This document shows, piece by piece, positions 9,144 through 20,300 of a stretch of DNA of 64,000 nt (the stretch's first letter is position 1; each line of letters opens with the position of its first letter). The stretch is from Roseateles_B flavus (GTDB taxonomy: Bacteria > Pseudomonadota > Gammaproteobacteria > Burkholderiales > Burkholderiaceae_C): positions 186,001-250,000 of the forward strand of contig NZ_JBDPZC010000007.1 of the NCBI RefSeq assembly GCF_039872765.1. Direction: 5' to 3'. The notes under the pieces are model-generated. The model made no database searches. It was not told the DNA's origin and worked only from the letters and a program-made list of their open reading frames with translations. Position numbers and translations under genes: made by a program.

Positions 9144-10013
9144 ATGAATGCGCAGACGAGGAACGCCGCCTTGGATTCAATCCCCGCTTCGACCACAGAC
9201 GTTACGCGCCCGCCCGCCGATTGGTGGCGCTGGGTGCTCGACGGCCAGGCGCTGGGCTGGCTGGCGCCGGCGCATCAGCGGCTGCTGGCGGCGTGGGGCC
9301 TGGGCGTGGCGCTTGCTGAAGCCCGCACCTGGAGCGTTTGCAGTGGCACCCACGAGGCCGAGGCCCGCAGCCGCTGGCTTGCCGAGCTGGCGTCGCGCCT
9401 GCGCGAGGCTGGCTGGGTGCGGGGCTGGCGCGGGGAGCGCTATCGCTGTCACCTGCCTGGATGCGACGACGGCGAAGGGCCCCCCGGCGGACCTGTCTTC
9501 TTCGAGCTGGAGCGCTCCGCCTACCGCTTCTTCGGTCTCACGAGTCAGGCGGTGCATGTCAATGGCGTGGATGCAGCCGGCGCGCTCTGGTGCGGCCGGC
9601 GCGCGCTGCACAAGGCCACTGATCCCGGGCGGCTCGACAACCTCGCCGCGGGCGGCCTGGCGGCAGGCGAAGATGTGGTCGGCTGCGCTCGCCGCGAACT
9701 ATGGGAAGAGGCCGGCGTGCCCGCCACGCTGTGCGGGCCGCTGCGCCTGATGGGCCGGCTGCGTAGCGCGCGTGTCGAGCCCGAGGGCTGGCACGAGGAG
9801 TGGCTGCACGTCTTCGAGCTGGCCCTGCCTGCCGGCTTCGTGCCGCGAAACCAGGACGGCGAGGTCAGCGCCTTTGAGTGCCTCGCGCCCGGCGAGGTGA
9901 CGCAGCGCATGGCCTCGCAGGACTTCAGCCCGGATGCGGCGGCCGTGAGCGCCTTCTGGCTTCGGTCCAGGGCTGGCGCAGGCCCCATCTCGACTACAGT
10001 CGTCAGCCGCTGA
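9144..10013 (+). CDS. DUF4743/NUDIX hydrolase
   Basis: A 289-residue protein with an N-terminal DUF4743-like region (about residues 20-120) and a C-terminal NUDIX hydrolase domain. The NUDIX box fits Gx5Ex7REUxEExGU (GGLAAGEDVVGCARRELWEE then AGV, about residues 171-193). Such enzymes cleave nucleoside-diphosphate-linked compounds; the DUF4743-NUDIX class includes thiamine-diphosphate phosphatase-like proteins of fungi and plants, so the substrate is uncertain. ATG at 9144 is preferred over a TTG inside the preceding terminator. Its TGA overlaps the ATG of the RNA-repair gene (TGATG), so the two are translationally coupled. Confidence 0.85.
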   Translation: MNAQTRNAALDSIPASTTDVTRPPADWWRWVLDGQALGWLAPAHQRLLAAWGLGVALAEARTWSVCSGTHEAEARSRWLAELASRLREAGWVRGWRGERYRCHLPGCDDGEGPPGGPVFFELERSAYRFFGLTSQAVHVNGVDAAGALWCGRRALHKATDPGRLDNLAAGGLAAGEDVVGCARRELWEEAGVPATLCGPLRLMGRLRSARVEPEGWHEEWLHVFELALPAGFVPRNQDGEVSAFECLAPGEVTQRMASQDFSPDAAAVSAFWLRSRAGAGPISTTVVSR

Positions 10014-12307
10014 TGCCTGTGCCTGCCATGACGACTCTTTCTCCCACGCTCACCTTCGAAGCTGGCACCCTGCTGGTCCTGTCCGGCCTGCCGGGTGCGG
10101 GCAAGACGCGCCTGCGCGAGCGGGCGCAGGGCCTGCCCGAAGGTGCCTGGGTGTCGATGGACGAGTTGCGGCGCCAGGTGCTGGGCACGCTGACAGTGCT
10201 CAACGCGGGCCGGCGCCAGACGCAGGTCCGGCAGGAAGCCAATGATGTGGTCTACCACATGGCCCAGTCCATCGTGGCCGAGCGCATGCGGCATGGACTG
10301 AGCACCGTGGTCGACGCCACCAACCTCACCGACGCCGACCGCAAGCCCTGGATCGACCACGCCCATGCGAACGGCGCCGAGGCCTGTGTGCTGATCGTGG
10401 ACACGCCATTCGAGGAATGCCTGCGGCGCATGCAGGCCCGAGAGGACTGGGTGCCGGAGCACCGCATGCGCGAGATGATGCAGGCCCGCGGCGGGGCGGG
10501 GAGTGGGGGGTTCGAGCGGGGCTCCAGCTATTCCCACCGCCTTCTCTCGGGCGGCGAGACGCTGTGCTTCCAGCCTCGGCAGGTGCCCACCGCGAGCCTG
10601 GATGTCGTCAGCGATGTGCATGGCCTGCTGGACGACCTGCTCGTCCTGCTCGAAGGCTGCGGCTGGCAGGTGCGGGACGGCGTCTTGCGGCATGCGGATG
10701 CGCGGCGGCGCCTGCTGTTCCTGGGAGACCTGGTGGACCGGGGCCCCGATTCTCTGCCCCTGCTGGACCTGGTGATGCGCAGCTGCGAGGCGGGCACCGC
10801 CCAGTGCCTGCAGGGCAACCACGAGGCCAAGCTGCTGAAGTTCGTGGAGCAGGCGCAGCGCGAGGGCATCGAGCGCTGGGGCTCCTGGGCCAACGCGGAA
10901 ACCGGGATGCAGCTGCTGAAGCTGCCCGAGGTCCAGCGTCAGCGGCTGGTGACGTTCATGCGGCGCCTGCCCCCATATGTCACGCATGAGCCAGCCCGGG
11001 TGGCCTTCGTGCACGGTGACGTCCACCGTTTCGACCCCTTCCTGAGTCTGCGCGAGGACCTCGTGCACGGCCAGTCGGGCTTCCGGCCGGATGTCGATTC
11101 CGATGCGATCTATGCCGCCGCACACCAGGCCGGCCTCAATGACTATCTGGTCATCCGGGGCCATGTGCCGCCCACGAGTGAGCAGGACTGCATCGTGTCC
11201 ATAGAGGCCCAGGGCTACCAGAAGGGGGAGTTGCGCCTGCTGCGCTTCGACGATTTCCTGGCGGCGCGCGAGGCGGGCGTCGGTGTCCAGGCGGCGGTGC
11301 GACAGGCCCTGCATGTGCGTGCCTGCAGCCACGACCAGGAGGCACATGCCGAGCGCCGGTTCGGCCTGGCCAAGGCCCTGGAGGCCCTCACCACGCGCAA
11401 GCTGGTGCGCCGCAGCCTCGATCCCTCCAAGCTTTTCAGGGGCTACAAGTACGCCAAGGAGGTGTTCTGGACGGGCGCCTGGGACGAGTCGCCCTATCTC
11501 ATCAAGGCCCGGGGCATTGTGCTGGACGTGGCGGGCACGGTGGTGTCCAACCCCTTCGACAAGGTCTTCAACTACGGTGAGCGCGAGGTCGGCAAGGACC
11601 TTCCGGACACGCTGCCCGTGGTGGAGGCGCTCAAGCTCAACGGCTTCCTGGGCATCATCAGCCCGCACCCCCTGAAGCGTGGCGAACTGCTGGTGCACAC
11701 CCAGGGCAGTCTGGACCCTGAGAATGAGTACATCCGGCACATCGTGGCGCTGCTCCAGCCCCGCCAGCGCGGCCTGCTGGCGCGGTTCTTCGCGCAGCGC
11801 CCGATGACGCTGATGCTGGAAGTCCTGCATCCGGAGGATCCGCACATCGTCGAGTACGGCACGGATGAGCACGGCCTCTACCTCATCGGCGCCCGCACGC
11901 TGGGCTTCGAGGACCCGGAGCTGCCGGAGGAGGAGCTGGACGGCATCGCCGAGCAGCTGGCCCTGCGCCGCCCCTGGTGGCGCCGCACGACGCTGGGTGA
12001 GGTGAAGCGGCGCGTGCGAGATTGCCGGGACGAGGGCTCCATGGTCCGCGCGGACACGGCCCTGCAGACCAGCCTGCTGAAGATGAAGTCACCCTTCTAC
12101 CTGACGACCAAGTTCCTGGCCCGCCTCAGCAGCAAGAATGCCCGCCATCTCTTCAGCAACCCGCAGGACTTCAAGAAGCACCAGGACGAGGAGCTCTATC
12201 CCATCGTCGACGCCGTGGCCGCCGCGTTCAGCCTGGACAGCTTCATGGCGCTGAGTGACAGCGAGCGGGTGCGCGCCGTGCGGGACATCATCGAGCGCCA
12301 GCAATAG
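10013..12307 (+). CDS. Polynucleotide kinase-phosphatase-RNA ligase (Pnkp-like)
   Basis: A 764-residue three-domain protein with the layout of bacterial RNA-repair enzymes. Domain 1 is a P-loop kinase (GLPGAGKT, Lys31). Domain 2 is a calcineurin-type phosphoesterase (SDVHG about 200-204, GDLVDRG about 238-244, GNHE about 268-271, GHVPP later). Domain 3 looks like a T4 Rnl1-type nucleotidyl-transferase with motif I KLNG (Lys541, the likely AMP acceptor), an MLEVLHPEDP segment, and a motif V-like LLKMKSP. Together they would heal and seal cut RNA ends. The start is ATG 10013, one base into the upstream stop; ATG 10028 is an alternative. Co-transcribed with a NUDIX gene, downstream of two tRNA genes. 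Substrate unknown. Confidence 0.85.
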   Translation: MPVPAMTTLSPTLTFEAGTLLVLSGLPGAGKTRLRERAQGLPEGAWVSMDELRRQVLGTLTVLNAGRRQTQVRQEANDVVYHMAQSIVAERMRHGLSTVVDATNLTDADRKPWIDHAHANGAEACVLIVDTPFEECLRRMQAREDWVPEHRMREMMQARGGAGSGGFERGSSYSHRLLSGGETLCFQPRQVPTASLDVVSDVHGLLDDLLVLLEGCGWQVRDGVLRHADARRRLLFLGDLVDRGPDSLPLLDLVMRSCEAGTAQCLQGNHEAKLLKFVEQAQREGIERWGSWANAETGMQLLKLPEVQRQRLVTFMRRLPPYVTHEPARVAFVHGDVHRFDPFLSLREDLVHGQSGFRPDVDSDAIYAAAHQAGLNDYLVIRGHVPPTSEQDCIVSIEAQGYQKGELRLLRFDDFLAAREAGVGVQAAVRQALHVRACSHDQEAHAERRFGLAKALEALTTRKLVRRSLDPSKLFRGYKYAKEVFWTGAWDESPYLIKARGIVLDVAGTVVSNPFDKVFNYGEREVGKDLPDTLPVVEALKLNGFLGIISPHPLKRGELLVHTQGSLDPENEYIRHIVALLQPRQRGLLARFFAQRPMTLMLEVLHPEDPHIVEYGTDEHGLYLIGARTLGFEDPELPEEELDGIAEQLALRRPWWRRTTLGEVKRRVRDCRDEGSMVRADTALQTSLLKMKSPFYLTTKFLARLSSKNARHLFSNPQDFKKHQDEELYPIVDAVAAAFSLDSFMALSDSERVRAVRDIIERQQ

Positions 12308-12328
12308 GCGGGCGCCGCTCCAGGCAGG

Positions 12329-13288
12329 TCAGACCAGCAGAAAACACAAGCGCCCCGTCCCCGCCTCCTTGCCCAGCAGGGGCAGGGTGAGGCTCAGGTC
12401 GGTGCGGGCGCTGGGCTGCTGCAGCACCTGCTGCAGCTTGTCGAAGGGCTGCGGGGTCAGCCGGGTGCTGCCCAGCTGGGCCTCGCTGCCAGCGCCGGGC
12501 TTGTGCAGCACGGCGGCCATGCTGCGCAGATAGCGGCTGGCTTCCTCGACCATGCGGGGACTGGGCTGGCGGGTCTGGATGGCCCTCAGAATCTCCTGTT
12601 TGCCCAGGGCGAGGGCCATGCCGCCAATCATGGCGACGGCGCTGGCGTCCAGCAGGCCGACGGCATAGGCCGTCTTGCGGCCGGTGCAGCCGTAGAGGCC
12701 CACCAGCAGCGGGTACTGCTCGAAGTCATGGCGGGCGTCGGACTTCAGCAGGTCGAAGCTGCGGGTGCAGAGCAGGGCGTGCAGGTGCTGCTGGGCCAGA
12801 CCCAGGGACTGCAGGGCGCCAGGCAGCACCGTCGCGGGCTCGGTCACCTCGGCCGTCTTGCGCTGCTGGGCCTGCTCGCGCAGGGCGGACTGGCCGTAGA
12901 GGGAGTCATGCACCACGCGGCGCAGGGTGGCGTCGTCGAAAGGCTTGTGCACCACGAAGGCCGCGCCATTGCTGCGGGCCTGGTTGAGGCACTGGGCATT
13001 GGTCTCTGTGGTCACGAAGCCCACGGGCACATGACCCTGGCCGATCTGGCGCAGCGTCTGCAGCATCTCGATGCCCGAGACGCCCGGCATGTGCCAGTCC
13101 GAGACCACGAGGTCCGGCTTGAACTCCTGCATGCGCTGCAGCGCCTCGGCGCCGTCGCTGGCGGTCTGGATCTGCAGGGGCCCCATCTCTCCGTGCTGCA
13201 GCACGCGGCGGATGATGGCCTGGATGGCGCGGCTGTCGTCGACGATCAGCACGCGGCGGAATTCCTCGCTCATGTTCTTGTCATTCAT
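12329..13288 (-). CDS. Response regulator with C-terminal CheX-like domain
   Basis: A 319-residue protein. Residues about 12-130 form a receiver domain: DD at 17-18, phospho-acceptor Asp64 in VSDWHMPG, and conserved Lys in VHKPFDD. After a Gln/Arg-rich linker comes a second domain (about 190-319) with LYGCTGRKTAYAVGL and an EEASRYLRSMAAVL helix. This recalls CheC/CheX-type phosphatase folds, but I cannot verify the fold or the catalytic residues. It may act in chemotaxis or another phospho-relay, without DNA binding. No kinase gene is adjacent. The gene converges with the RNA-repair gene. Confidence 0.75.
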   Translation of the reverse strand: MNDKNMSEEFRRVLIVDDSRAIQAIIRRVLQHGEMGPLQIQTASDGAEALQRMQEFKPDLVVSDWHMPGVSGIEMLQTLRQIGQGHVPVGFVTTETNAQCLNQARSNGAAFVVHKPFDDATLRRVVHDSLYGQSALREQAQQRKTAEVTEPATVLPGALQSLGLAQQHLHALLCTRSFDLLKSDARHDFEQYPLLVGLYGCTGRKTAYAVGLLDASAVAMIGGMALALGKQEILRAIQTRQPSPRMVEEASRYLRSMAAVLHKPGAGSEAQLGSTRLTPQPFDKLQQVLQQPSARTDLSLTLPLLGKEAGTGRLCFLLV

Positions 13289-13656
13289 CTGATTCCTCGC
13301 TCCGGCAACAGGGCACCCTCATGAGGACCGGGCCCATGCGGGCATGGGCGGGGTCCGACGGTCTCCCTGGCGCCAGGGGCGGGACTGGTGTCCGCTCTGC
13401 GGCCCGGGCCGTCCTTCGCTCCGGGCTGCGCGGCTCGTGCGACCGCGTCAACGGGGCGCCCTCGGGGCGGCCTGGAGGACCTCTGACGGTCCGGCTGGCT
13501 GAAGCCGGGACCTGTCGGGATCAGACGGGTCTCAACTTCTGGCGGGAGTGTCATGCAGGCGACAAGTGCCGCAGGAGCGGAAAAACACCCGGCCGCGCCA
13601 GCATTTGCGGCTCTGCGTGAAATAGTCGGCGCTTCGGGGCGGGGCAGAATGGCCGG
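13289..13656. other. Intergenic region with one hairpin, no gene seen
   Basis: These 368 bp separate the divergent response regulator and FAD oxidoreductase genes. A compact hairpin GCCCATGC / GCATGGGC sits at 13332-13349, in the leader of the response-regulator gene. No open frame here has a plausible start, codon pattern or family match. Confidence 0.4.
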
Positions 13657-14811
13657 ATGGAGACTGTGCAAGCCCTGGTGATCGGCGCCGGCGTGGTGGG
13701 GCTGGCCGTGGCGCGGGCCCTGGCCCGGCGTGGCCTGGAAACCCTGGTCCTGGAGCAGGACACGGCCCTTGGGCAGGGCATCAGCGCCCGCAATTCCGAG
13801 GTGATCCACGCCGGCCTCTACTACCCGACAGGGTCGCTGAAGGCGCGCTGCTGCGTGCGTGGCCGCCCGCTGCTCTACGACTTCTGCGAGGCCCGCCAGG
13901 TCCCGCACCGGCGCTGCGGCAAGCTGCTGGTGGCCACGTCACCGGCCCAGCGCGCCGCGCTGGAGTCACTGGCGGCGCAGGCCCGGGCCAATGGGGTCGA
14001 TGATCTGCAATGGCTCGGCGGCCCCGAGGCCCAGGCCCTGGAGCCGGCCCTGCGTGCGGACGCGGCCCTGCTCTCGCCCTCCACCGGCATCGTGGACAGC
14101 CATGCGCTGATGCAGGCCTTGGAGGCCGATCTGGAGGCGGATGGGGGCCAGGTCTTGCCTTGCAGCCGCGTGCTGGGCTGGCACAGCCGTCCCGAGGGGC
14201 TGCATGTGCTGCGGGTGCGATCGGCGGACGGCGAGGTCTCGGAGCTGGGCTGCCGCGTGCTGGTCAATGCGGCCGGCCTGTGGGCCACCGCCCTGGCCGA
14301 GGCCAGCACCGGGCTGCCGCCGGGGCTCAGCAGCGCCTTCTGCAAGGGAAGCTACTTCAGCCTTCAGGGGCGTTCGCCCTTCTCGCGCCTGGTCTACCCC
14401 CTGCCCGAGGACGGCGGCCTGGGCGTGCACCTGACCCTGGACCTCGCCGGCCTGGCCCGCTTCGGGCCTGATGTGCAGTGGCTGCCCGAGGGCACGACGC
14501 CTGAGTCCCTGGACTACGCGGTCGAGCCTTCGCGCATGCAGGGCTTCGAGGCCGACATCCGCCGCTACTGGCCCGGCCTGCCGGACGGTGCGCTGCAGCC
14601 AGCCTACAGCGGCGTGCGGCCCAAGCTCCACCGCCCCGGCAGCGCCACGCCCGACTTCCAAATAGAAGGGCCCGCCCAGCATGGCCGGGCGGGCCTCGTG
14701 CATCTGCTGGGCATCGAATCCCCCGGCCTGACCAGCTGCCTGGCCCTGGCCGAGGAAGTCCTGAAACGCTTGGCCCTCGATCCCCTGCCCCCGTCGCAAC
14801 GGCGGACGTAG
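13657..14811 (+). CDS. FAD-dependent oxidoreductase (LhgO-like)
   Basis: A 384-residue D-amino-acid-oxidase-type flavoprotein. The N-terminal dinucleotide-binding motif is GAGVVGLAVA (about residues 8-17), followed by the acidic end of strand 2. A conserved SARNSEVIHAGLYYP stretch is typical of L-2-hydroxyglutarate oxidase LhgO and close relatives. Near the C-terminus, GIESPGLTSCLALAEEV is the family's FAD-binding end. The likely reaction is oxidation of a 2-hydroxy acid such as L-2-hydroxyglutarate, feeding electrons to the quinone pool; substrate is inferred. A copy of the CAGGTCTTGCC motif lies inside the gene at 14143-14159. Confidence 0.85.
   Translation: METVQALVIGAGVVGLAVARALARRGLETLVLEQDTALGQGISARNSEVIHAGLYYPTGSLKARCCVRGRPLLYDFCEARQVPHRRCGKLLVATSPAQRAALESLAAQARANGVDDLQWLGGPEAQALEPALRADAALLSPSTGIVDSHALMQALEADLEADGGQVLPCSRVLGWHSRPEGLHVLRVRSADGEVSELGCRVLVNAAGLWATALAEASTGLPPGLSSAFCKGSYFSLQGRSPFSRLVYPLPEDGGLGVHLTLDLAGLARFGPDVQWLPEGTTPESLDYAVEPSRMQGFEADIRRYWPGLPDGALQPAYSGVRPKLHRPGSATPDFQIEGPAQHGRAGLVHLLGIESPGLTSCLALAEEVLKRLALDPLPPSQRRT
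14143..14159 (+). repeat. Dispersed motif copy inside the FAD oxidoreductase gene
   Basis: GGGGGCCAGGTCTTGCC is read as codons for GQVLP in the host gene. It uses the TTG leucine codon, which is unusual beside neighbouring CTG codons. Confidence 0.55.
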
Positions 14812-14913
14812 AAAGCGAAGGGCATCGAGCGCCGCCACCCTGGGCATTGCTTGCGGCTCAACGCCGCAAGCAAGCCCCCCCCAGGGCGGGGTCAGGGGCG
14901 CCAGCCCCCAACG

Positions 14914-15043
14914 GGCCGAGCGCCGGGCCGCCCCAAGCCGGCCCTCATGGCAAAGCGGGCGGCTCAACGCCGCCCGCTTTGACGTCCCCTCGGGGGACCG
15001 CCCAGGCTCGCCCGCGTCCAGCGAGGCGAGCCAGGGCGAGGGG
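14914..15043. repeat. Hairpin-rich direct repeat, unit 1
   Basis: First of two 130-bp units (143-bp offset) in the 451-bp gene-free gap between the FAD oxidoreductase and the chitinases. It holds two stems: AAAGCGGGCGGC / GCCGCCCGCTTT and GGCTCGCC / GGCGAGCC. Confidence 0.8.
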
Positions 15044-15056
15044 TTCATAGCCCACA

Positions 15057-15186
15057 GGCCGAGCGCCGGGCCGCCCCAAGCCGGCCCCCATGGCAAAACG
15101 GGCGGCTCAACGCCGCCCGTTTTGACGTCCCCTCGGGGGACCGCCCAGGCTTGCCCGCGTCCAGCGGGGCAAGTCTGGGCGAGGGG
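15057..15186. repeat. Hairpin-rich direct repeat, unit 2
   Basis: Second unit, about 92% like unit 1 by eye. In both stems, base changes on one arm are matched on the other: AAAACGGGCGGC / GCCGCCCGTTTT, and CTTGCC / GGCAAG where unit 1 has CTCGCC / GGCGAG. Confidence 0.8.
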
Positions 15187-15196
15187 TAAATGCCCT

Positions 15197-15253
15197 CCCT
15201 CGGGGGGCCGCCCAGACTCGCCCGCGTCCAGCGGGGCAAGTCTGGGCGAGGGG
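15197..15253. repeat. Hairpin-rich direct repeat, partial unit 3
   Basis: A 57-bp copy of the 3' half of the unit, ending ten bases before the chitinase stop codon. The hairpins may serve as transcription end or mRNA stabiliser for the chitinase gene. Confidence 0.7.
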
Positions 15254-15262
15254 CTCACATGC

Positions 15263-17287
<2,025 letters not shown>

Positions 17288-17383
17288 GAGCGTTGAAGAG
17301 AGAGAGGTCGAGGGGAAAGACCCGCCGCCGGAGGAGGGGCGGCGGGCCCGGACTGCTTCTTCAGGATCCCTGGGATGCCCCGG

Positions 17384-20300
17384 TCAGGGCTGCTGGGCCC
17401 GACCGCGGCTGACGGCGGCCTTGAGGGCGTTGAGAGTCACATTGCTCGTGCCGCGCCGCGCTTCCTGCTGCAGGGCGTAGCTCTTGCCGCCGAAGCTCAC
17501 GATCCAGTTGCTGGGCGTGGGCATGGGCAGGTAGTAGTTCAGCTTGATGGCCACGCTGGCGCCGGGGGCCAGGGTCTGCCAGCTGGGCAGCTTGAAGGCC
17601 GCGCGGTGGAAGTCGTTCTTCAGGCCGCCGACGTTGTTGCCCGCGGCATTGGAGCCGTCGGTGACCACCTTGAGGCCGAAGCCGCTCTGGTCGGTCAGCG
17701 AGGCCGGGATGGCCGTGGGAATGTCGAAGCTGAAGTCCGTGCCGCCGGGCAGGGTCTGGCTGCTCTTGTTGGTGATGGTGAGCGTGGGATTGATGGGGTA
17801 GTTGGCATCACCCAGGGCAAAGCCGCCGATGCTGAACTGCACGTCGATGGCCTCGGTGGGCATGGTCGCGCTGGTCAGGCGGTTGCCGTAGGGCGCGGCG
17901 GTCTTGAACTTGTTGTAGAGCAGGTTCGTGAGCGTGCTGCCCATGCCGTACTCCGCCTTGGCGTTGTCGTAGGCGTAGTCGCCGGCCAGCTCCCAGAACA
18001 TCACGCCGCCGATGCCGCGGTCCGCCACGTACTGGGCCTTGACGCCCAGGGACTGCTCGTCCTCGATGGACAGGAAGACCTTCTTGGTGGCGTTCCACAG
18101 CCACGGCGAGACCAGGGTGCCGTCGTAGTAGCGGGTGTAGGTGCCGACGAACTGGTCCTGCGGATTGGTGGCGGGGTTCAGGCCATAGGCGCCGATGTAG
18201 CTGCCGCTCTTGCCGGCGGCCAGGTTCATGGTGTGCCACAGGGGGTTGGAGCCGGCCGGCACTTCCTTGCTGGAGACGTCCAGGTCATGCCAGACGTTGT
18301 CCAGGCCGATGGCGCCCGCGCCGCATTTCTGCACCGTGCCGCCGCCCGTGCCGGGAGGGCACTTGGTCTGGTCGGCCTGGGCAGCCGTGCCCCAGAGGCC
18401 GTTGGTGCCGCCCGTCACGTCCTTCCAGCCGCGGGTGTAGTAGGGCACGCCGATGTTGATGCGGCCTGCCGGCATCGCGCCGCGGAAGTAGTGGTAGGCC
18501 CAGTCGGTGTTCAGGTAGCCGATGCGGCCGTACTGCGAGGCCGTGTAGTAGCTCCAGGCCACCAGCTCGGAGTCCTTGCCATCGTCGTAGAGCGCCGCAT
18601 TGGGCCCCACGAACTGGTTCCAGGCGCCGTGCAGGTCGTAGCTCATGATGTTGACGTAGTCCAGGTACTTGGTGACCTGGTACGTCTCCATGCCGCGCAG
18701 CAGATAGCCCGAGGCCGGCGCCGCGACGGTGAGCATGTAGTGGCGGGCGTCCTGCTGGCCGGCGGCGTCGAGCTTGGCGCGCAGGGTCTGCATCAGCGTG
18801 ACGAAGTTCTTCATCAGCGTGGCCCGGCGGGCGTTGCTGATGGTGAAGTCGTCCGGATTGCCAGCGTCCTTCATGCTGGTGGCGTATTCGTAGTCGATGT
18901 CCACGCCATCGAAGCCGTACTGGCGCAGGAAGGCCACGGCCGAGTCCGCGAAGGTGTTGATGCCCGCGGTGTTGGCACTGCCGTCGGCATTGGTGGTCAT
19001 GGTGTAGAAGCCACCGCTGGCCACGCGCTTGCCCGCGTCATCGAAGTAGCCGCCGGTCTCGGCCCAGCCGCCCACGGAGACGAGGGTCTTGACCTTGGGG
19101 TACTGCTTCTTGAACTTGCTCAGCAGGTTGAAGTGGCCCTTGTAGGACAGGGTGCTGTCCATCTCGGCGCCGGCCACGCCGGGCCAGGTCATGCCGGTGG
19201 CGGCGTTGTTCGGGTCGGCAGGATTGCCCACCGAGACCTTGTTGCTGCCGTCCACATGGGCGAAGGCGTAGTTGATGTGGGTCAGCTGGCCCCAGGGGAT
19301 GTTGCTGGCCAGGTAGGCGGGCGTGCCGTCCTTGCCGGTACGCCAGCTGGTGAAGTAGCCGATGATGCGGCGCGGCTTGTCGGCGCCCATCATCTCGCGG
19401 CCCTGGTCGTCATAGACCTTGCAGTAGGCGGGCGTGGTGCCGGGCGTGGTGTAGAGGCCTTCCGGGCGGCACTTCTCGTCGCCGGTGGCGCCGCCGCTGA
19501 CGGTGACGCGGGCGCTGCCGCTGTCGCCGGTGGCACCCTTGTCGTCGGTGGCGCGGGCGGTGATGTCATGCACGCCGGCGCGGGCCGTCCAGCTGATGCT
19601 GAAGGGGGCGGTCGTGTCCTCGGCGATCAGCACGCCGTTGTCGTAGAAGGCCACCTTGGCCACGCTGCCGTCCGGGTCGGAGGCGCTCGCGGAGACGGTC
19701 ACCACCGCGCCGTCCGTGGCGCTGCTGCCGTCGGTGGGCGCGCTGAGGGACACGACGGGCGGCTTGTTGACCGTGCCGCTGGTGACGGTCACCGACTGGC
19801 TCTTGCTGTTGGTGGCGCCCTTGTTGTCGGTCACGGTGAGGGTGACGTTGTAGGTGCCGGCCGCGGCATAGGTGCGGCTGGCGGTGGCGCCGGTGGCGCT
19901 GCTGCCGTCGCCAAAGGTCCAGGCATAGCTGGCGATGCTGCCGTCGGGGTCGGTCGAGCCGCTGCCGTTGACGCTGAGCACCAGGCCGCTGGCGTTGCTG
20001 GTGAAGCTGGCCACGGGCGGCAGGTTGACGGTGCCGCTGGTGACCGTCACCGACTGGCTCTTGCTGCTGGTCGCGCCCTTGTTGTCGGTCACGGTGAGGG
20101 TGACGGTGTAGGTGCCGGCCGCGGCATAGGTGCGGCTGGCGGTGGCGCCGGTGGCGCTGCTGCCGTCACCAAAGGTCCAGGCATAGCTGGCGATGCTGCC
20201 GTCGGGGTCGGTCGAGCCGCTGCCGTTGACGCTGAGCACCAGGCCGCTGGCGCTCGAAGTGAAGCTGGCCACGGGCGGCTGGTTGACGGTGCCATCGCAG

